Translations under genes and position numbers: made by a program | Notes under the pieces: model-generated | Told to the model about the DNA's origin: nothing | The model's database searches: none | The model's input: only the letters and a program-made list of their open reading frames with translations | Shown here: one piece after another, positions 53,601 to 59,111 of the stretch | Layout of the letters: every line of letters starts with the position of its first letter | Numbering within the stretch: position 1 is the first letter of the stretch | Assembly (NCBI GenBank): GCA_907164885.2 | Contig: OU015493.1 | Coordinates: 64,797,477 to 64,861,476, forward strand | Direction of reading: 5' to 3' | Length of the DNA stretch: 64,000 nt | Source: Dolomedes plantarius | Taxonomy: Eukaryota; Arthropoda; Arachnida; Araneae; Dolomedidae

Positions 53601-56600
53601 CAATAATTTGTACATCAGCTTTTACATCTGTATATCTGCAATAACCCAGTTGAGTATCTTTTCCTTTCACAATCTTACGAACAACATCACCAGGCATTAA
53701 TGATCTATCACATAGTTTGACCTAAAATATAAATAAAGTCTTTGGATATTATTCTGAGTATTAACACTTGCTCTATTAAAGATAAAACAAATTTTATATA
53801 AAGCCACAATTTAGATAAGAATATTAATATTGTTTTCTAATAAGTTCAGTTAATAAATAAACATCGATTACACATTAACAAAAATCAACTGAAAAGTAAA
53901 TTAATATATCTAATTTTCAAATAGTTTTTTTTAAAATTGATTCTAAAATAATTGATATATTAATCCCTGATATATTTTCCCAATATACAGAGGTATTGTA
54001 CAACAATTAGAAATACCTTGGTTCTAAGTTGATGTCAATCACAGATTTTAGAAGGTATATTGCAGTAACCTATTTAAAAAAGGGAACCGATTTAAAAGCA
54101 ATCCTAGGAAGACCAGTACAATCGCAGATAACATCCAGATCCAATGTGCTTCCTGACATAAAATTTGACAAAATACAGCATGTTATTGGCAAAAGGGAGA
54201 AACAAAGGCGTTGCCAATATGATAACTGTTCTTCAAAGCCAAGAACATATTGTATGAAATGTAATGCAATATTATGCATACAATGTTTTCCTCATTTTCA
54301 CCAAAAAAATCAACCTTAAAAATGTAAAAAAAAAAGTTTTCTTACATCTATAAAATAAATTTTGATTTTCTTACATTATTTTGCCTATTAGTTTGTTTAT
54401 ATATTAAAACTAAATAATTTTATGTAAAAAACTTTCATTTTTAAAAACTTTACATTTTTTACATACAAATGCCCAGCATCATCAAACGAGAACGGCTTAA
54501 AAAATATGGTTGCAGTTAAAATTTTTCAAAATGTTTTTGAAATACTTTTAATTTATGCATTTCTACCCATAGCTATCAATTTCAAGGGAAAATTTCAAAA
54601 TTTGTTAATTTGGGTGTTAATGGGTTAGACAAGCCCAACACATGATAATGACAATTAAATCACCTGCTGCATGAACTGTTAACACCCATAGAAGATTAGT
54701 CATAACATTTAAATAATTGCTCATTAACACTCTATATTCCAAAGAAATCAGTTCAGCTTTACAGTCTAACATAGCATAACTCTCAGGTCATAATACTTCT
54801 CTCAGCATACTTTCCTATTTTGAAAAGTCAGGTTAGCTTTGAAACCACTTGATGCCCTTGTCATATATTCATAACATCATTAGTGAACAAAATAAAACCT
54901 TTTTCATCATAATATATTACATACTTCTGGTCCTTCATTATCCAATAAATTTTCATCACAACAAATAAGGATTTTTTGATTTGATTTTGAAATGAAAAAT
55001 ATACATTTAGGAAGTCTAGTGCATAAAATAAGTTCTCCAAAATTCACTATACACTGTATGGAATGAAATTAGTCAGCTTCTGCTCATAGAAATGCTTATC
55101 TACATAAGAGAGTTTCAGATATGATATAGATCCAATTCAAACAGAACTGGTTAGGGAAATAAGTAACTTTTTTCAGGATAGGTAGATATGTTTGTTTTCC
55201 TAATGATTGCAAACATTAAAATAGTGACATAAGAAATTGATTCTTTCCAGACTTCAGTACAAATCTTATTATGCTTAAAATGCATCACCTACTATGTAGA
55301 CACTGATACCCAGTACGTTCTGTGTTCAGAGAGTACCCTTCTCTTTCTCATGTAAGAGGCATAAAAAACTGGAATTGACAAGAATTAAAAAACTTTAAGA
55401 ATGTCTAATAATCCCACATGAATGGTTGTTTCGCAACAAAAGAGAAATTACATAACAATTCTCTTTTTTTTATTAGAGAATGAATGTAAAACTTATTAAG
55501 GATAATAAAATTGTAAATCCCTACTGATTACTTAAACAGAGTAAGATAATAATAACTAAATATCTCAGCCCACTTTGACATTATTTATACTTCCTAATCA
55601 AACAATAGACCAAGGAAATAATAGGATATTTATAAAGTGCATAATTTTGAAACCAATGCTAAAAATTTGTTACTTTTTACTAACATCAAATTTTACAGTC
55701 AACAAAACATTATACATCATCTAGAGTTCATAACAAATCAAGCCAGATGATGGCCGAATGGCTAGAGTGCTAGCATTCAGTACCAGAGTCCATGGGTTCG
55801 AGTCCTACTGTTGGCATGGATGTTTGTAGCCATTCAGAATCGGCTTTACGCAGTAGGTCCCAGTCTAATTAGCCCCCATGTAGCAAAAAAATTACCTTAG
55901 TGCTCCAAAACTAACCATAAAAAATCAAAATAGCATCAGTTGTAACTATTTTATTAGAGTTTATGCTTTTAAATTTAGTTTTACTTAAAATGATTCTCCT
56001 CTATCTAAACTGTCTGTTGTAATGTGTCACACAATTCATCGTACTATCCTAATTACTTTAAAGTATGAATTGATATTTACACACTTTAGTAACATTTCAA
56101 ACTATTTTAGAAGCTCTAGATGTCAATTCAGCATGGCAGAGTTAATTTCATGTTATCTTTCAGACATTTACATATGTTACCCACATATAATACAGTAAAC
56201 AGAGGAAAAGTATTAATAATTACGATTTATTTTATGATATCTTTAGCTCTATTGTATGATACAATTATAAACAAAGCCAGTGTCAGACATTTAATGCATA
56301 ATTTAAAGCAACATAATTATGCTACTTCCTATCTCTTTTAGAGTAGAACTTAATGCAAAATCTTAAATATAATGATATGTAACGTGCATTTTGGACATCT
56401 TTTCAGTATTGGAATGCCCTTAACAATATAAAATATTAACTCCACAAGTCATCCAACTGTCAAACAGACGTAAACAGTGTTTCTTTTTTCTTCTTTCCAT
56501 ACTGAAAACTGTTCACCGAAAGATGACCCATTAATACAATAATAAATCTACAATGTTACAAAAAAAAAACAGGTATTACAGAGTTCTCTACAAAAACAAC

Positions 56601-56840
56601 AGAGAACTAGAAACTTACTTTTCTCTCTGGGAGAACTTCTTCAGCACCGTTTGGATACCACGCCACACGTACATGTCCTTTTTTCATACGTTCCCAACCA
56701 TGGTAATCAGGGTCATCAGACTGCTCTTCATCACTACTTATAAACTCTGAATTTTCCAAAACCAAACCTACATCAACGAATTTCTTCTTGTTTATCCTGT
56801 AAACTGCATCTTCGTCAAAAAACTTGCAGGCTGAAGCCAT
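16285..56840 (-). CDS. UBE2O: UBE2O, (E3-independent) E2 ubiquitin-conjugating enzyme; 23 exons, 1227 aa
   Basis: UBE2O is a hybrid E2/E3 that ubiquitinates basic, orphan or unassembled proteins without a separate E3, largely in the cytoplasm and with roles in nuclear protein sorting. Coding exons (minus strand): 56840-56619, 53721-53548, 50422-50325, 50209-50149, 50068-49892, 48512-48397, 46128-45773, 44791-44610, 44508-44406, 43644-43542, 41242-41137, 41051-40923, 39776-39682, 35341-35111, 32884-32232, 31163-31060, 30961-30899, 28796-28593, 26036-25976, 25816-25695, 24999-24920, 20925-20822, 16424-16285. All introns are GT-AG, all phases join, and the total is 3684 nt. Order: SH3-like conserved regions CR1/CR2 with WYPNGAEEV (residues 61-69), [20 protein letters not shown] and [17 protein letters not shown]; an acidic stretch; a coiled coil (about 665-720); an acidic linker; the UBC domain (about 945-1120); and a C-terminal tail. 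The catalytic Cys1049 lies in [18 protein letters not shown]. The human protein is 1292 residues. The start at MASACKFF was chosen because it is the first ATG in frame with the conserved block. Confidence 0.97.
16483..16736. repeat. Hairpin-forming inverted repeat in the last UBE2O intron
   Basis: Two arms of about 115-120 bp face each other: the left starts gtctgtggcttggtac at 16483, the right ends gtaccaagccacagatac-like at 16736. Their interiors (gtcagttttttccaagatga, ctttgtttgct) match at most positions. It looks like a fold-back MITE. In transcript direction it ends about 55 nt before the acceptor of exon 23. Confidence 0.85.
17326..18617 (+). mobile_element. DD41D mariner-type transposon, nearly complete
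   Basis: The 30-bp terminal inverted repeats (left 17326-17355, right 18588-18617) differ at a single base and start cagaggctgttc. They are flanked by TA at 17324-17325 and 18618-18619. The 1292-bp length and single transposase are typical of mariner-like elements. It lies in UBE2O intron 22, antisense to the gene. The high terminal similarity suggests a fairly recent insertion. Confidence 0.93.
17470..18563 (+). pseudogene. DD41D mariner-type transposase with two frameshifts
   Basis: The transposase cuts and pastes its own element. Reading starts at [16 protein letters not shown] (17470). It shifts frame between about 17600 and 17700 to a second HTH ([20 protein letters not shown]), and shifts again in an A-rich run at about 17968-17977. 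The catalytic triad is visible: Asp in TIDESWVY, Asp in [12 protein letters not shown], and Asp in [16 protein letters not shown]. There are 41 residues between the second and third Asp, which defines DD41D; known members include the rosa-type elements of flies. The stop is at 18563, just before the right repeat. Only the two frame changes appear to block it; one or both could be sequencing errors in homopolymers. Confidence 0.88.
18672..19466. repeat. Non-autonomous TIR element (cgcttataagaatc family)
   Basis: Ends: left cagtaaccaccgcttatagt, right read inward cagtgatttccgcttataag, flanked by TA at 18670-18671 and 19467-19468. The motif ttataagaatcaaccg is repeated near both ends. 795 bp, noncoding, Tc1/mariner/pogo-type by its TA target. 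It lies 55 bp from the DD41D element in intron 22. Confidence 0.82.
19480..20330. other. GC-richer island in intron 22, possible LTR remnant
   Basis: This stretch is clearly less AT-rich than the surrounding intron. It contains a TATATAAG promoter-like motif near 20060 and a 74-codon open frame at 19668-19892 (-) without recognisable domains. It could be part of an LTR retrotransposon; no matching ends were found. Confidence 0.3.
20822..20925 (-). CDS. UBE2O: UBE2O exon 22
   Basis: Residues 1147-1182, [16 protein letters not shown], then a Ser/Pro-rich SPTSPST linker. The block corresponds to the VNRIESWLE helix after the UBC fold in human UBE2O. The donor is gtgagt, phase 1. Confidence 0.9.
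21029..21940 (+). mobile_element. Solo LTR of a retrotransposon
   Basis: A 912-bp segment beginning TGTTAGGG and ending CCGTAACA, with TG..CA and matching TGTTA/TAACA ends. It is flanked by atagt and ataat, a five-base duplication with one mismatch. In order it holds two perfect TGACGTCA sites (21172-21179, 21216-21223), a TATA box (ggtataaata, about 21298-21307) and AATAAA (21698-21703). This is the U3-R-U5 layout of an LTR. No internal region lies beside it. It sits in UBE2O intron 21, antisense to the gene. Confidence 0.8.
22862..24375 (+). pseudogene. Tc1 transposase, broken
   Basis: The start codon at 22862 opens [17 protein letters not shown] and a paired-like HTH ([19 protein letters not shown]). 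A stop follows, then RPAAG is cut by the MITE at 23037 and resumes at 23556 as HPRVTTPR. Later segments in shifted frames give [40 protein letters not shown] (first Asp), [25 protein letters not shown] (second Asp) and [14 protein letters not shown] (catalytic Glu). Several frameshifts and two stops. This lineage differs from the Tc1 at 2580-5936. Confidence 0.87.
23038..23547 (-). mobile_element. hAT-type MITE, copy 2 (510 bp, TSD gcagccgg)
   Basis: Flanked by exact gcagccgg octamers at 23030-23037 and 23548-23555. It is the reverse complement of the family at 2817-3321: it starts cagggcctgatttagaaaat and ends ...attcagggcctg. Noncoding. It interrupts the N-terminal part of the Tc1 transposase. 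Confidence 0.94.
24920..24999 (-). CDS. UBE2O: UBE2O exon 21
   Basis: Residues 1121-1147, [20 protein letters not shown], matching the helix after the UBC domain (human RRPPEVFEQEIRQHF). Acceptor ttttag, donor gtaagt, phase 2. Confidence 0.93.
25093..25440. repeat. Diverged tandem duplication in intron 20
   Basis: Two segments of about 145 bp (about 25093-25238 and 25291-25440) share gcaggacac, atttattcaaatcaca and the sequence between at roughly four positions in five by eye. Noncoding. Confidence 0.65.
25695..25816 (-). CDS. UBE2O: UBE2O exon 20
   Basis: Residues 1080-1120, end of the UBC domain: [17 protein letters not shown], then [26 protein letters not shown] and ENSRxYNEM are diagnostic of UBE2O. 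Confidence 0.96.
25976..26036 (-). CDS. UBE2O: UBE2O exon 19
   Basis: Residues 1060-1080, [20 protein letters not shown], the segment after the catalytic loop (human GTERWTSKSSLLQVLISIQ). Donor gttagt, phase 1. Confidence 0.95.
26393..26470. repeat. Truncated MITE, cagttgattccggttaat family
   Basis: The left half of the TA-flanked MITE seen complete at 43289-43434. Sequence stops at 26470, where a hAT-like end (cagtggttcccaactggtgg) begins at 26472. The second half was not found, so the hAT-like insertion or a deletion removed it. Confidence 0.7.
26472..27218. repeat. Possible hAT-type element after the truncated MITE
   Basis: The left end cagtggttcccaactggtgg is a typical hAT terminus. A weak partner, aaaaccactg, ends at 27218. 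No matching target octamer, so the right boundary is uncertain. Noncoding. Confidence 0.35.
27540..27621. repeat. Minisatellite, gatacttaataattttg units
   Basis: About five units of 16-19 bp (gatacttaataattttg and variants) in tandem, ending just before the duplicated block at 27622. Confidence 0.85.
27622..28017. repeat. Direct duplication, copy 1 (intron 18)
   Basis: 396 bp essentially identical to 28881-29275, with a single one-base length difference by eye. It starts aattaaccaaacacaaatac. It contains the left part of a MITE (gtcgaaccccgttatgatg) but stops inside it at 28017, while copy 2 continues through the whole MITE. Copy 1 is therefore probably derived from copy 2. Confidence 0.92.
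28593..28796 (-). CDS. UBE2O: UBE2O exon 18, catalytic core of the UBC domain
   Basis: Residues 992-1059. It holds [30 protein letters not shown] and [20 protein letters not shown]. Cys1049 is the thioester cysteine. The usual E2 HPN motif is NPN here, as in other UBE2O proteins. The exon is 204 nt with phase 0 at both ends, so its loss would not break frame but would remove the active site. Confidence 0.98.
28881..29275. repeat. Direct duplication, copy 2 (intron 17)
   Basis: 395 bp matching 27622-28017 in the same orientation, 1259 bp away. Together the two copies bracket exon 18. The sequence continues past 29275 into the remainder of the intact MITE. Confidence 0.92.
29067..29329. repeat. 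MITE, caaaccccgttata family, complete copy
   Basis: Ends: left aagtcgaaccccgttatgat, right read inward cagtcaaaccccgttatagc, flanked by TA at 29065-29066 and 29330-29331. About 263 bp, pogo/Tc1-type by ends and target. Noncoding. Confidence 0.85.
30408..30510. repeat. Tandem duplication of about 55 bp in intron 17
   Basis: Two adjacent units around tagttactgagtattaata followed by cagtatac and a run of A. Few mismatches. Confidence 0.8.
30899..30961 (-). CDS. UBE2O: UBE2O exon 17
   Basis: Residues 971-991, [20 protein letters not shown], start of the UBC fold (human LATSLPEGIMVKTFEDRM). Donor gtaagt, phase 0. Confidence 0.95.
31060..31163 (-). CDS. UBE2O: UBE2O exon 16
   Basis: Residues 936-970, [20 protein letters not shown] then FFRIVRKE, the first helix region of the UBC domain (human VLESAPDSHxFxxxxFQPxxPxxFFxTVRKE). 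Phases 1 and 0. Confidence 0.95.
32232..32884 (-). CDS. UBE2O: UBE2O exon 15, long linker
   Basis: Residues 718-936, the longest coding exon (653 nt). The start ([20 protein letters not shown]) ends the coiled-coil region. The rest is acidic and Ser/Pro-rich, with [15 protein letters not shown], and a proline run [14 protein letters not shown] before the UBC domain. This part is poorly conserved and probably disordered. Confidence 0.92.
33268..33734 (-). mobile_element. piggyBac-type deletion derivative (467 bp, TTAA-flanked)
   Basis: Bounded by TTAA at 33264-33267 and 33735-33738, with inverted ends cacattcgctgccact and, inward from the right, cacgttcactgccact. The minus strand codes the start of a piggyBac transposase: MADSTSM at about 33507, then after a one-base shift [20 protein letters not shown], then an acidic Ser/Asp-rich stretch typical of piggyBac N-termini. 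The catalytic part is deleted. Confidence 0.85.
34509..34675. repeat. MITE, gtggaatctcg family, copy B
   Basis: Inverse of the copy at 4783-4954: ends cggtggaacctcaatcaatc and, inward, agtggaatctcaatctatca, next to TA. The interior shares cgttttcccgtatgtgtc with copy A (inverted). In intron 14. Confidence 0.8.
35111..35341 (-). CDS. UBE2O: UBE2O exon 14, coiled-coil region
   Basis: Residues 641-718. [18 protein letters not shown] leads into the heptad-like [19 protein letters not shown] and [12 protein letters not shown]. It corresponds to the coiled coil N-terminal to the UBC domain. Phases 2 and 2. Confidence 0.93.
35845..36168 (+). pseudogene. Left-arm transposase N-terminus (broken)
   Basis: Start [20 protein letters not shown], then frame changes; [21 protein letters not shown] and [20 protein letters not shown] segments follow. 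It matches the right arm and ends at LLWRIHTK. Frameshifts and a stop make it inactive. Confidence 0.75.
36140..36448 (-). pseudogene. Right-arm transposase N-terminus (open frame, truncated)
   Basis: [20 protein letters not shown], then [40 protein letters not shown] and [18 protein letters not shown]. This is the DUF4817-type helix-turn-helix region of mariner-like transposases. The frame is open for 102 codons and then runs into the opposite arm, so no DDE domain follows. Confidence 0.85.
36899..37072. other. CpG-rich promoter-like segment in intron 13
   Basis: A short CpG-rich island unlike its AT-rich flanks. It holds TGACGTCA at 36917-36924, two TGACGT half sites (about 36942 and 36953), gcggacggccgc and a YY1-like gccattgcc. 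It stops where the Helitron-like element starts. It resembles a captured promoter/5' UTR, but no coding sequence follows. Confidence 0.4.
37073..37809 (+). mobile_element. Non-autonomous Helitron
   Basis: The 5' part reads ttccctgactgactgattga, with cacagaccaaacc and ctgaaattttgca shortly after, as in many arthropod Helitrons. The 3' end is ...CCGTA loop TACGG gtattcagCTAG followed by T (37806-37810), i.e. a short hairpin a few bases before the CTRR terminus. No coding capacity and no TIR. The 5' boundary is approximate. Confidence 0.72.
38616..38665. repeat. (AT)n microsatellite
   Basis: Almost pure TA dinucleotides with one interruption (agata). Confidence 0.95.
38756..39642 (+). mobile_element. 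piggyBac-type non-autonomous element (887 bp, TTAA-flanked)
   Basis: TTAA at 38752-38755 and 39643-39646. Inverted ends ccctctgactg and, inward, ccctccgattgc. A plus-strand fragment from ATG 39057 reads [12 protein letters not shown], stop, then [17 protein letters not shown], an acidic start like piggyBac transposases. The right end lies 39 bp from the donor of UBE2O exon 13. Confidence 0.8.
39682..39776 (-). CDS. UBE2O: UBE2O exon 13, acidic segment
   Basis: Residues 610-641, [20 protein letters not shown], then [11 protein letters not shown]. It is a highly acidic stretch like the EESDYDSVEG region of the human protein. Donor gtatgc is weak by consensus; phase 2. Confidence 0.88.
39992..40712 (+). 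mobile_element. Pogo/Tigger-like element, internally deleted, 3' part kept
   Basis: Both ends are present: cagtagaagctcttaagtcc (left) and, inward from the right, cagtagaagctctttaatcc, flanked by TA at 39990-39991 and 40713-40714. The family is that of 11442-12110, but here the transposase N-terminus and DDE core are deleted and the C-terminus remains. In intron 12. Confidence 0.9.
40170..40530 (+). pseudogene. Pogo/Tigger transposase C-terminus
   Basis: The plus strand reads [20 protein letters not shown] and KLSDEQIIQ, then in another frame [29 protein letters not shown], and [14 protein letters not shown]. This is the tail of Tigger/jerky-type transposases after the DDE domain. At least one frameshift near 40270. 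Confidence 0.8.
40923..41051 (-). CDS. UBE2O: UBE2O exon 12
   Basis: Residues 567-609, [20 protein letters not shown], then [11 protein letters not shown]. Matches the SH3-like CR2 block (human VGQVARVDVSSKVEVVWADN..LPQHLYNIE). Phase 0 at both ends. Confidence 0.95.
41137..41242 (-). CDS. UBE2O: UBE2O exon 11
   Basis: Residues 531-566, [20 protein letters not shown], then CVIRVVNSE (human EEEDVSVYDIADHPDFRFRTTDIVIRIGN). Donor gtgaga, phase 0. Confidence 0.96.
41381..41842. repeat. hAT-type MITE (462 bp, TSD ccaattac)
   Basis: Exact octamers ccaattac at 41373-41380 and 41843-41850. Ends caggggtacataaattttgc and, inward from the right, tagggatacgtaattttcgt. Noncoding and AT-rich. In intron 10. 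Confidence 0.9.
42191..42897. repeat. TTAA-flanked non-autonomous element (707 bp)
   Basis: TTAA at 42187-42190 and 42898-42901. Ends ggggaccgtgaatcttcatt and, inward, gggaacagtgaatgctaatt. The TTAA target suggests piggyBac or another TTAA-specific family such as Kolobok. Noncoding. In intron 10. Confidence 0.7.
43289..43434. repeat. MITE, cagtcgattccagttaat family, complete (146 bp)
   Basis: Ends cagtctattcctgttaattg and, inward, cagtcgattccagttaatcg, flanked by TA at 43287-43288 and 43435-43436. Pogo-type ends; a truncated relative lies at 26393-26470. In intron 10. Confidence 0.9.
43542..43644 (-). CDS. UBE2O: UBE2O exon 10
   Basis: Residues 497-531, [20 protein letters not shown], then [10 protein letters not shown] (human YGVVQSGDHIGRTCMVKWFKL). 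Phases 1 and 2. Confidence 0.96.
44406..44508 (-). CDS. UBE2O: UBE2O exon 9
   Basis: Residues 463-497, [20 protein letters not shown], then [14 protein letters not shown]. VHHLDxxEFxPGDxVVD is the best-conserved block of CR2. Phase 1 donor. Confidence 0.97.
44610..44791 (-). CDS. UBE2O: UBE2O exon 8
   Basis: Residues 402-462. A basic stretch ([28 protein letters not shown]) that may act in nuclear targeting leads into [20 protein letters not shown] and VWQ. Donor gtaggt, phase 0. Confidence 0.93.
45773..46128 (-). CDS. UBE2O: UBE2O exon 7
   Basis: Residues 283-402. [20 protein letters not shown] is the conserved UBE2O block (human FEPCTFQIGDR). It is followed by an acidic, Ser-rich tail ([20 protein letters not shown]) expected to be disordered. 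Phases 2 and 1. Confidence 0.95.
46556..47320. repeat. GC-richer repeat-like island in intron 6
   Basis: About 760 bp of more balanced composition with a TATA-like motif (ctgtataaattagc, near 46702) and purine-rich sequence behind it, ending at a run of 20 C (47321-47340). It looks like an LTR or other retroelement fragment. I did not find matching ends, and the open frames have no known domain. Confidence 0.35.
47341..47640. repeat. Tandem duplication, period about 181 bp
   Basis: The segment starting atgaaagta at 47341 recurs at 47522. Both contain agagctttaaaagctgataa, ttttttctg and ttcaatagttt. Noncoding, in intron 6. Confidence 0.85.
48397..48512 (-). CDS. UBE2O: UBE2O exon 6
   Basis: Residues 245-283, [20 protein letters not shown], then [13 protein letters not shown]. 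It continues the CR1 SH3-like region (IQW motif shared with the family). Phase 2 donor. Confidence 0.92.
49892..50068 (-). CDS. UBE2O: UBE2O exon 5
   Basis: Residues 186-244, [20 protein letters not shown], then [20 protein letters not shown]. Conserved YPGQ..WLN..K CR1 segment of UBE2O. Phase 0 at both ends. Confidence 0.94.
50149..50209 (-). CDS. UBE2O: UBE2O exon 4
   Basis: Residues 165-185, [20 protein letters not shown] (human CSMNTEDGAKLYDVCPHV region). Only 80 nt of intron separates it from exon 5. Confidence 0.92.
50325..50422 (-). CDS. UBE2O: UBE2O exon 3
   Basis: Residues 133-165, [20 protein letters not shown], then [12 protein letters not shown] (human YDCWLGKVYDLKNQIILKLSNGARC). 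Phase 2 donor. Confidence 0.93.
50840..51760 (-). pseudogene. Mariner (DD34D) transposase remnant split by a MITE
   Basis: The minus strand from about 51690 reads [20 protein letters not shown], then VNETWIYHY (first Asp position replaced by Asn), [40 protein letters not shown], then after the [36 protein letters not shown] (second Asp) and [13 protein letters not shown]. This is an irritans/mauritiana-type mariner transposase with stops. In intron 2. Confidence 0.85.
51087..51237. repeat. hAT-type MITE (151 bp, TSD ctctccag)
   Basis: Exact octamers ctctccag at 51079-51086 and 51238-51245. Ends cagtggtgcacacagg and, inward, cagtgacgcacccggg. G- and C-rich subterminal tracts. It interrupts the mariner remnant. 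Confidence 0.93.
53548..53721 (-). CDS. UBE2O: UBE2O exon 2
   Basis: Residues 75-132, [20 protein letters not shown], then [20 protein letters not shown] and [10 protein letters not shown]. It matches human CR1 (LEDRSVVPRDVVRHM..VKLIGT..I..VNSKDL). Phase 0 at both ends. Confidence 0.96.
54005..54319 (+). pseudogene. piggyBac transposase C-terminus with cysteine-rich domain
   Basis: Plus-strand frame: [19 protein letters not shown], then [20 protein letters not shown] and [20 protein letters not shown], ending at a stop. The Cys-rich tail (CxxxxC..YCxxCxxxLCxxCFxxFH) is the zinc-binding domain of piggyBac/PGBD proteins. The N-terminal and catalytic parts are absent. In UBE2O intron 1, antisense to the gene. 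Confidence 0.88.
55741..55930 (+). repeat. tRNA-derived SINE
   Basis: A box TGGCCGAATGG (55751-55761) and a perfect B box GGTTCGAGTCC (55795-55805) at tRNA-like spacing. A tRNA-unrelated tail follows to about 55930. There is no acceptor-stem pairing, so not a tRNA gene. The head differs from those at 4362-4425 and 7925-8245. In intron 1. Confidence 0.75.
56619..56840 (-). CDS. UBE2O: UBE2O exon 1
   Basis: Residues 1-74, [20 protein letters not shown], then [12 protein letters not shown], an acidic patch, and [18 protein letters not shown]. VxWYPxG..E is the first CR1 block (human VQWYPEGVKQHVKETK). An upstream out-of-frame ATG lies at 56881 if the transcript extends that far. Confidence 0.95.
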
Positions 56841-57085
56841 ATTTGAGATCGAAACTGAGGTTGACGGAACGAATAAGACATACAAGTTGCCAACTTGCGG
56901 TTAATATGTTGTATTGCAGTAATGAATAAATGCAGCTAAAATTATTATTGAATAAAGTTTAAAGGGACTATGAACGACCTAGAAGATAAAGCATTTTAAG
57001 TATTTTTTTTTTGTATGAGACTCTTTATATATCTAGAAGCATACAATTTTCCTTCATCCTACATTTCCTGCTAAAACTTTGCTGA

Positions 57086-58294
57086 ATACGCGGTCGAAGT
57101 GTGACGTCACGTCCGCCATTAGGGCACCTCCGCAATGGCGGCCCATGTTATTATCCCATAGGACGGGTAAACAAATATTAATATCTCTTAAACTAACGAA
57201 TATTATCTCCCTGCACGTCCTAAAATCGATGAAGGATCAAAAAATACCCTACCTCAAAAATTGAAGAATGTGATTTCGTGCAAGAATAAGAGCAGATGGT
57301 GTTTTAAAATTCCATTCCTCTAAGCCTATCTTTGACAGCGATAGGCTTAGAGAAAGTGATACTCTTGAAATTTTTTATTTATAGTGTTTGTGAATAGTTG
57401 TTTATGTTGTTTCTGTCTATGTGGATATTCTAACATAATATAAGATGAATTGGTAAGCAGATTTTATTCCCACTAACACTTATTTATCCCTAGTGCCATT
57501 GTGTTTACAATTTGAATGTGTCGCTGATGGTAACGGTATTAAAATGTCACTTTCGATAAACATTCTTACTGTAAAACTACTTATGTACCTTATTGTTCAT
57601 TCGATTTTTCCTGAAATATTTGTATGGTAACATTCTTAAAGCACTATAATCCATTTTGCAGAATGAAAGGGTTCTTGAAGTTGATATATGGGCTAGTAAA
57701 GTATACTGTATTGTTGTTGTTTTTTATGTGTTAGATGTATGCTTTTATTAATTTCTTTACCTGTGTACTTGATTCCCTTCCCTTAAAACTGAATGGGTGT
57801 CCGAGTAGGATAGATTTAAGTCAATCTATTCTATGTCAGATTTCTTTTCAGTTAAATCCATGAAACTATAAGATTACTGACATACTTTATGGCTAAATAT
57901 TTTTTCAGCCACTGATTTCATGCATCCTTTTTGTTGCTGGCTGGGTTTTATGATGGAATTGTTTGATTTAATATTAGTGTGTTATCAACCGTAGTTTAAT
58001 GCAGGACTCTTAAAGTAGGAAGCATGAAATAATTTATTTGTTTTGCATTGTTCTTATATCATACAGTTAGTGGAAGTGATACTCTTCAAATTCTTTTTAA
58101 TGTTTATCAACAGCTTTTTTTTAAATGTTGTATCTGTTTATGTGAATAATGTAACACAGTAAGTAGATGTTTTCCCCACTAATATGCCTATTAAAGCTTT
58201 TTTGTTGTTGTTTTGCATTATAAATATTGAAAAGTAGTGTTTGGTAACATTGTTTCAGCTATGTATTCTTTATAACTACTTATGCTTCATAAAC
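57086..58294 (+). repeat. Left inverted arm of the long-TIR element
   Basis: Holds TGACGTCA (57102-57109), YY1-like ATGGCGGC (57135-57142), and a 13-bp perfect hairpin (57318-57330 with 57340-57352, ctctaagcctatc). Two related units follow, beginning gtgatactctt at 57357 and 58077, period 720 bp. Confidence 0.88.
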
Positions 58295-58530
58295 AATAAC
58301 TTTACATTTATAGCAGACAAAAAAAAATAAACTGATTGCTGCAACATTCTCATTTATTTTTTTTAAAATGAAGTAGTGTTTATTTTTAACGTTTCATAAT
58401 TCGTTTCAATTGTAACATTTTTTGTTCAAATGCATAGTCATGTTTTTTTTCATTATTTCATGAATTTATACAAGACACTTCATCATGATATCCTGGTTTG
58501 AAATTTTCACCTTTTTTAACAATCAAATAA

Positions 58531-58655
58531 GTTTCATAGATAGAGGAGAAAAAGCTCTGGCTAGTGATATTCAGTTGTTTGATAACAATCCTGGAAACAG
58601 CTTGATTTTATCTAAAGTGCAAGCCTCTATGAGAGACAGATATATAATGTGACAG
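58531..58655 (+). pseudogene. Possible SWIM/YqaJ-associated coding fragment
   Basis: The plus strand reads FIDRGEKALASDIQLFDNNP then SLILSKVQASMRDRYIM before a stop. It resembles the segment (RGExHxxSGHV..GxVxASMRxRxY) preceding the SWIM motif in the YqaJ-type second protein of ISL2EU elements. The match is short and no nuclease motif follows. Confidence 0.3.
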
Positions 58656-59111
58656 TAAGTTGTACATATAGCAACATTTGTTTCTTTAATATTTATATTT
58701 TATGGTAGTAATTAAGATAATTGTTTTTCCTTTTCATAATAAAATATATTAATTTCTGATGTTAATTTATATGTTATACCTTTTTGCCAAATATAGAGCT
58801 ATGAGAGAGACTATAACCAGTACAATTTGTTTTGTCTCGTTATTCTTTTTAAATTGTTTTTTCATTTCTGTTGTTAATGTATATCTATATTTTTTTGTAT
58901 TTGTAATAAAAAGGCTGTAATGGGATTTCTGTGTTCTTTCTTTCACATTATGAATGGAATGTGATATAAGTTCTGTAAAACTTGACTTTCTGTATTTTGA
59001 GTAACATTTTAAATAGTCACCAAAATGAAGAGATTTCAAAACATACCTCCAAATGCAATGGTTAAAGCATAGTTATTAAAATACATGTAATGGAAACTGT
59101 AAACTTTTTAT

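Noticed and set aside
54070..54279. Minus-strand 69-codon frame in intron 1
   Set aside because: Shadow of the plus-strand piggyBac C-terminal remnant.
55741..55820. Possible functional tRNA gene
   Set aside because: A and B boxes are good, but the ends cannot pair into an acceptor stem and a SINE-like tail follows.
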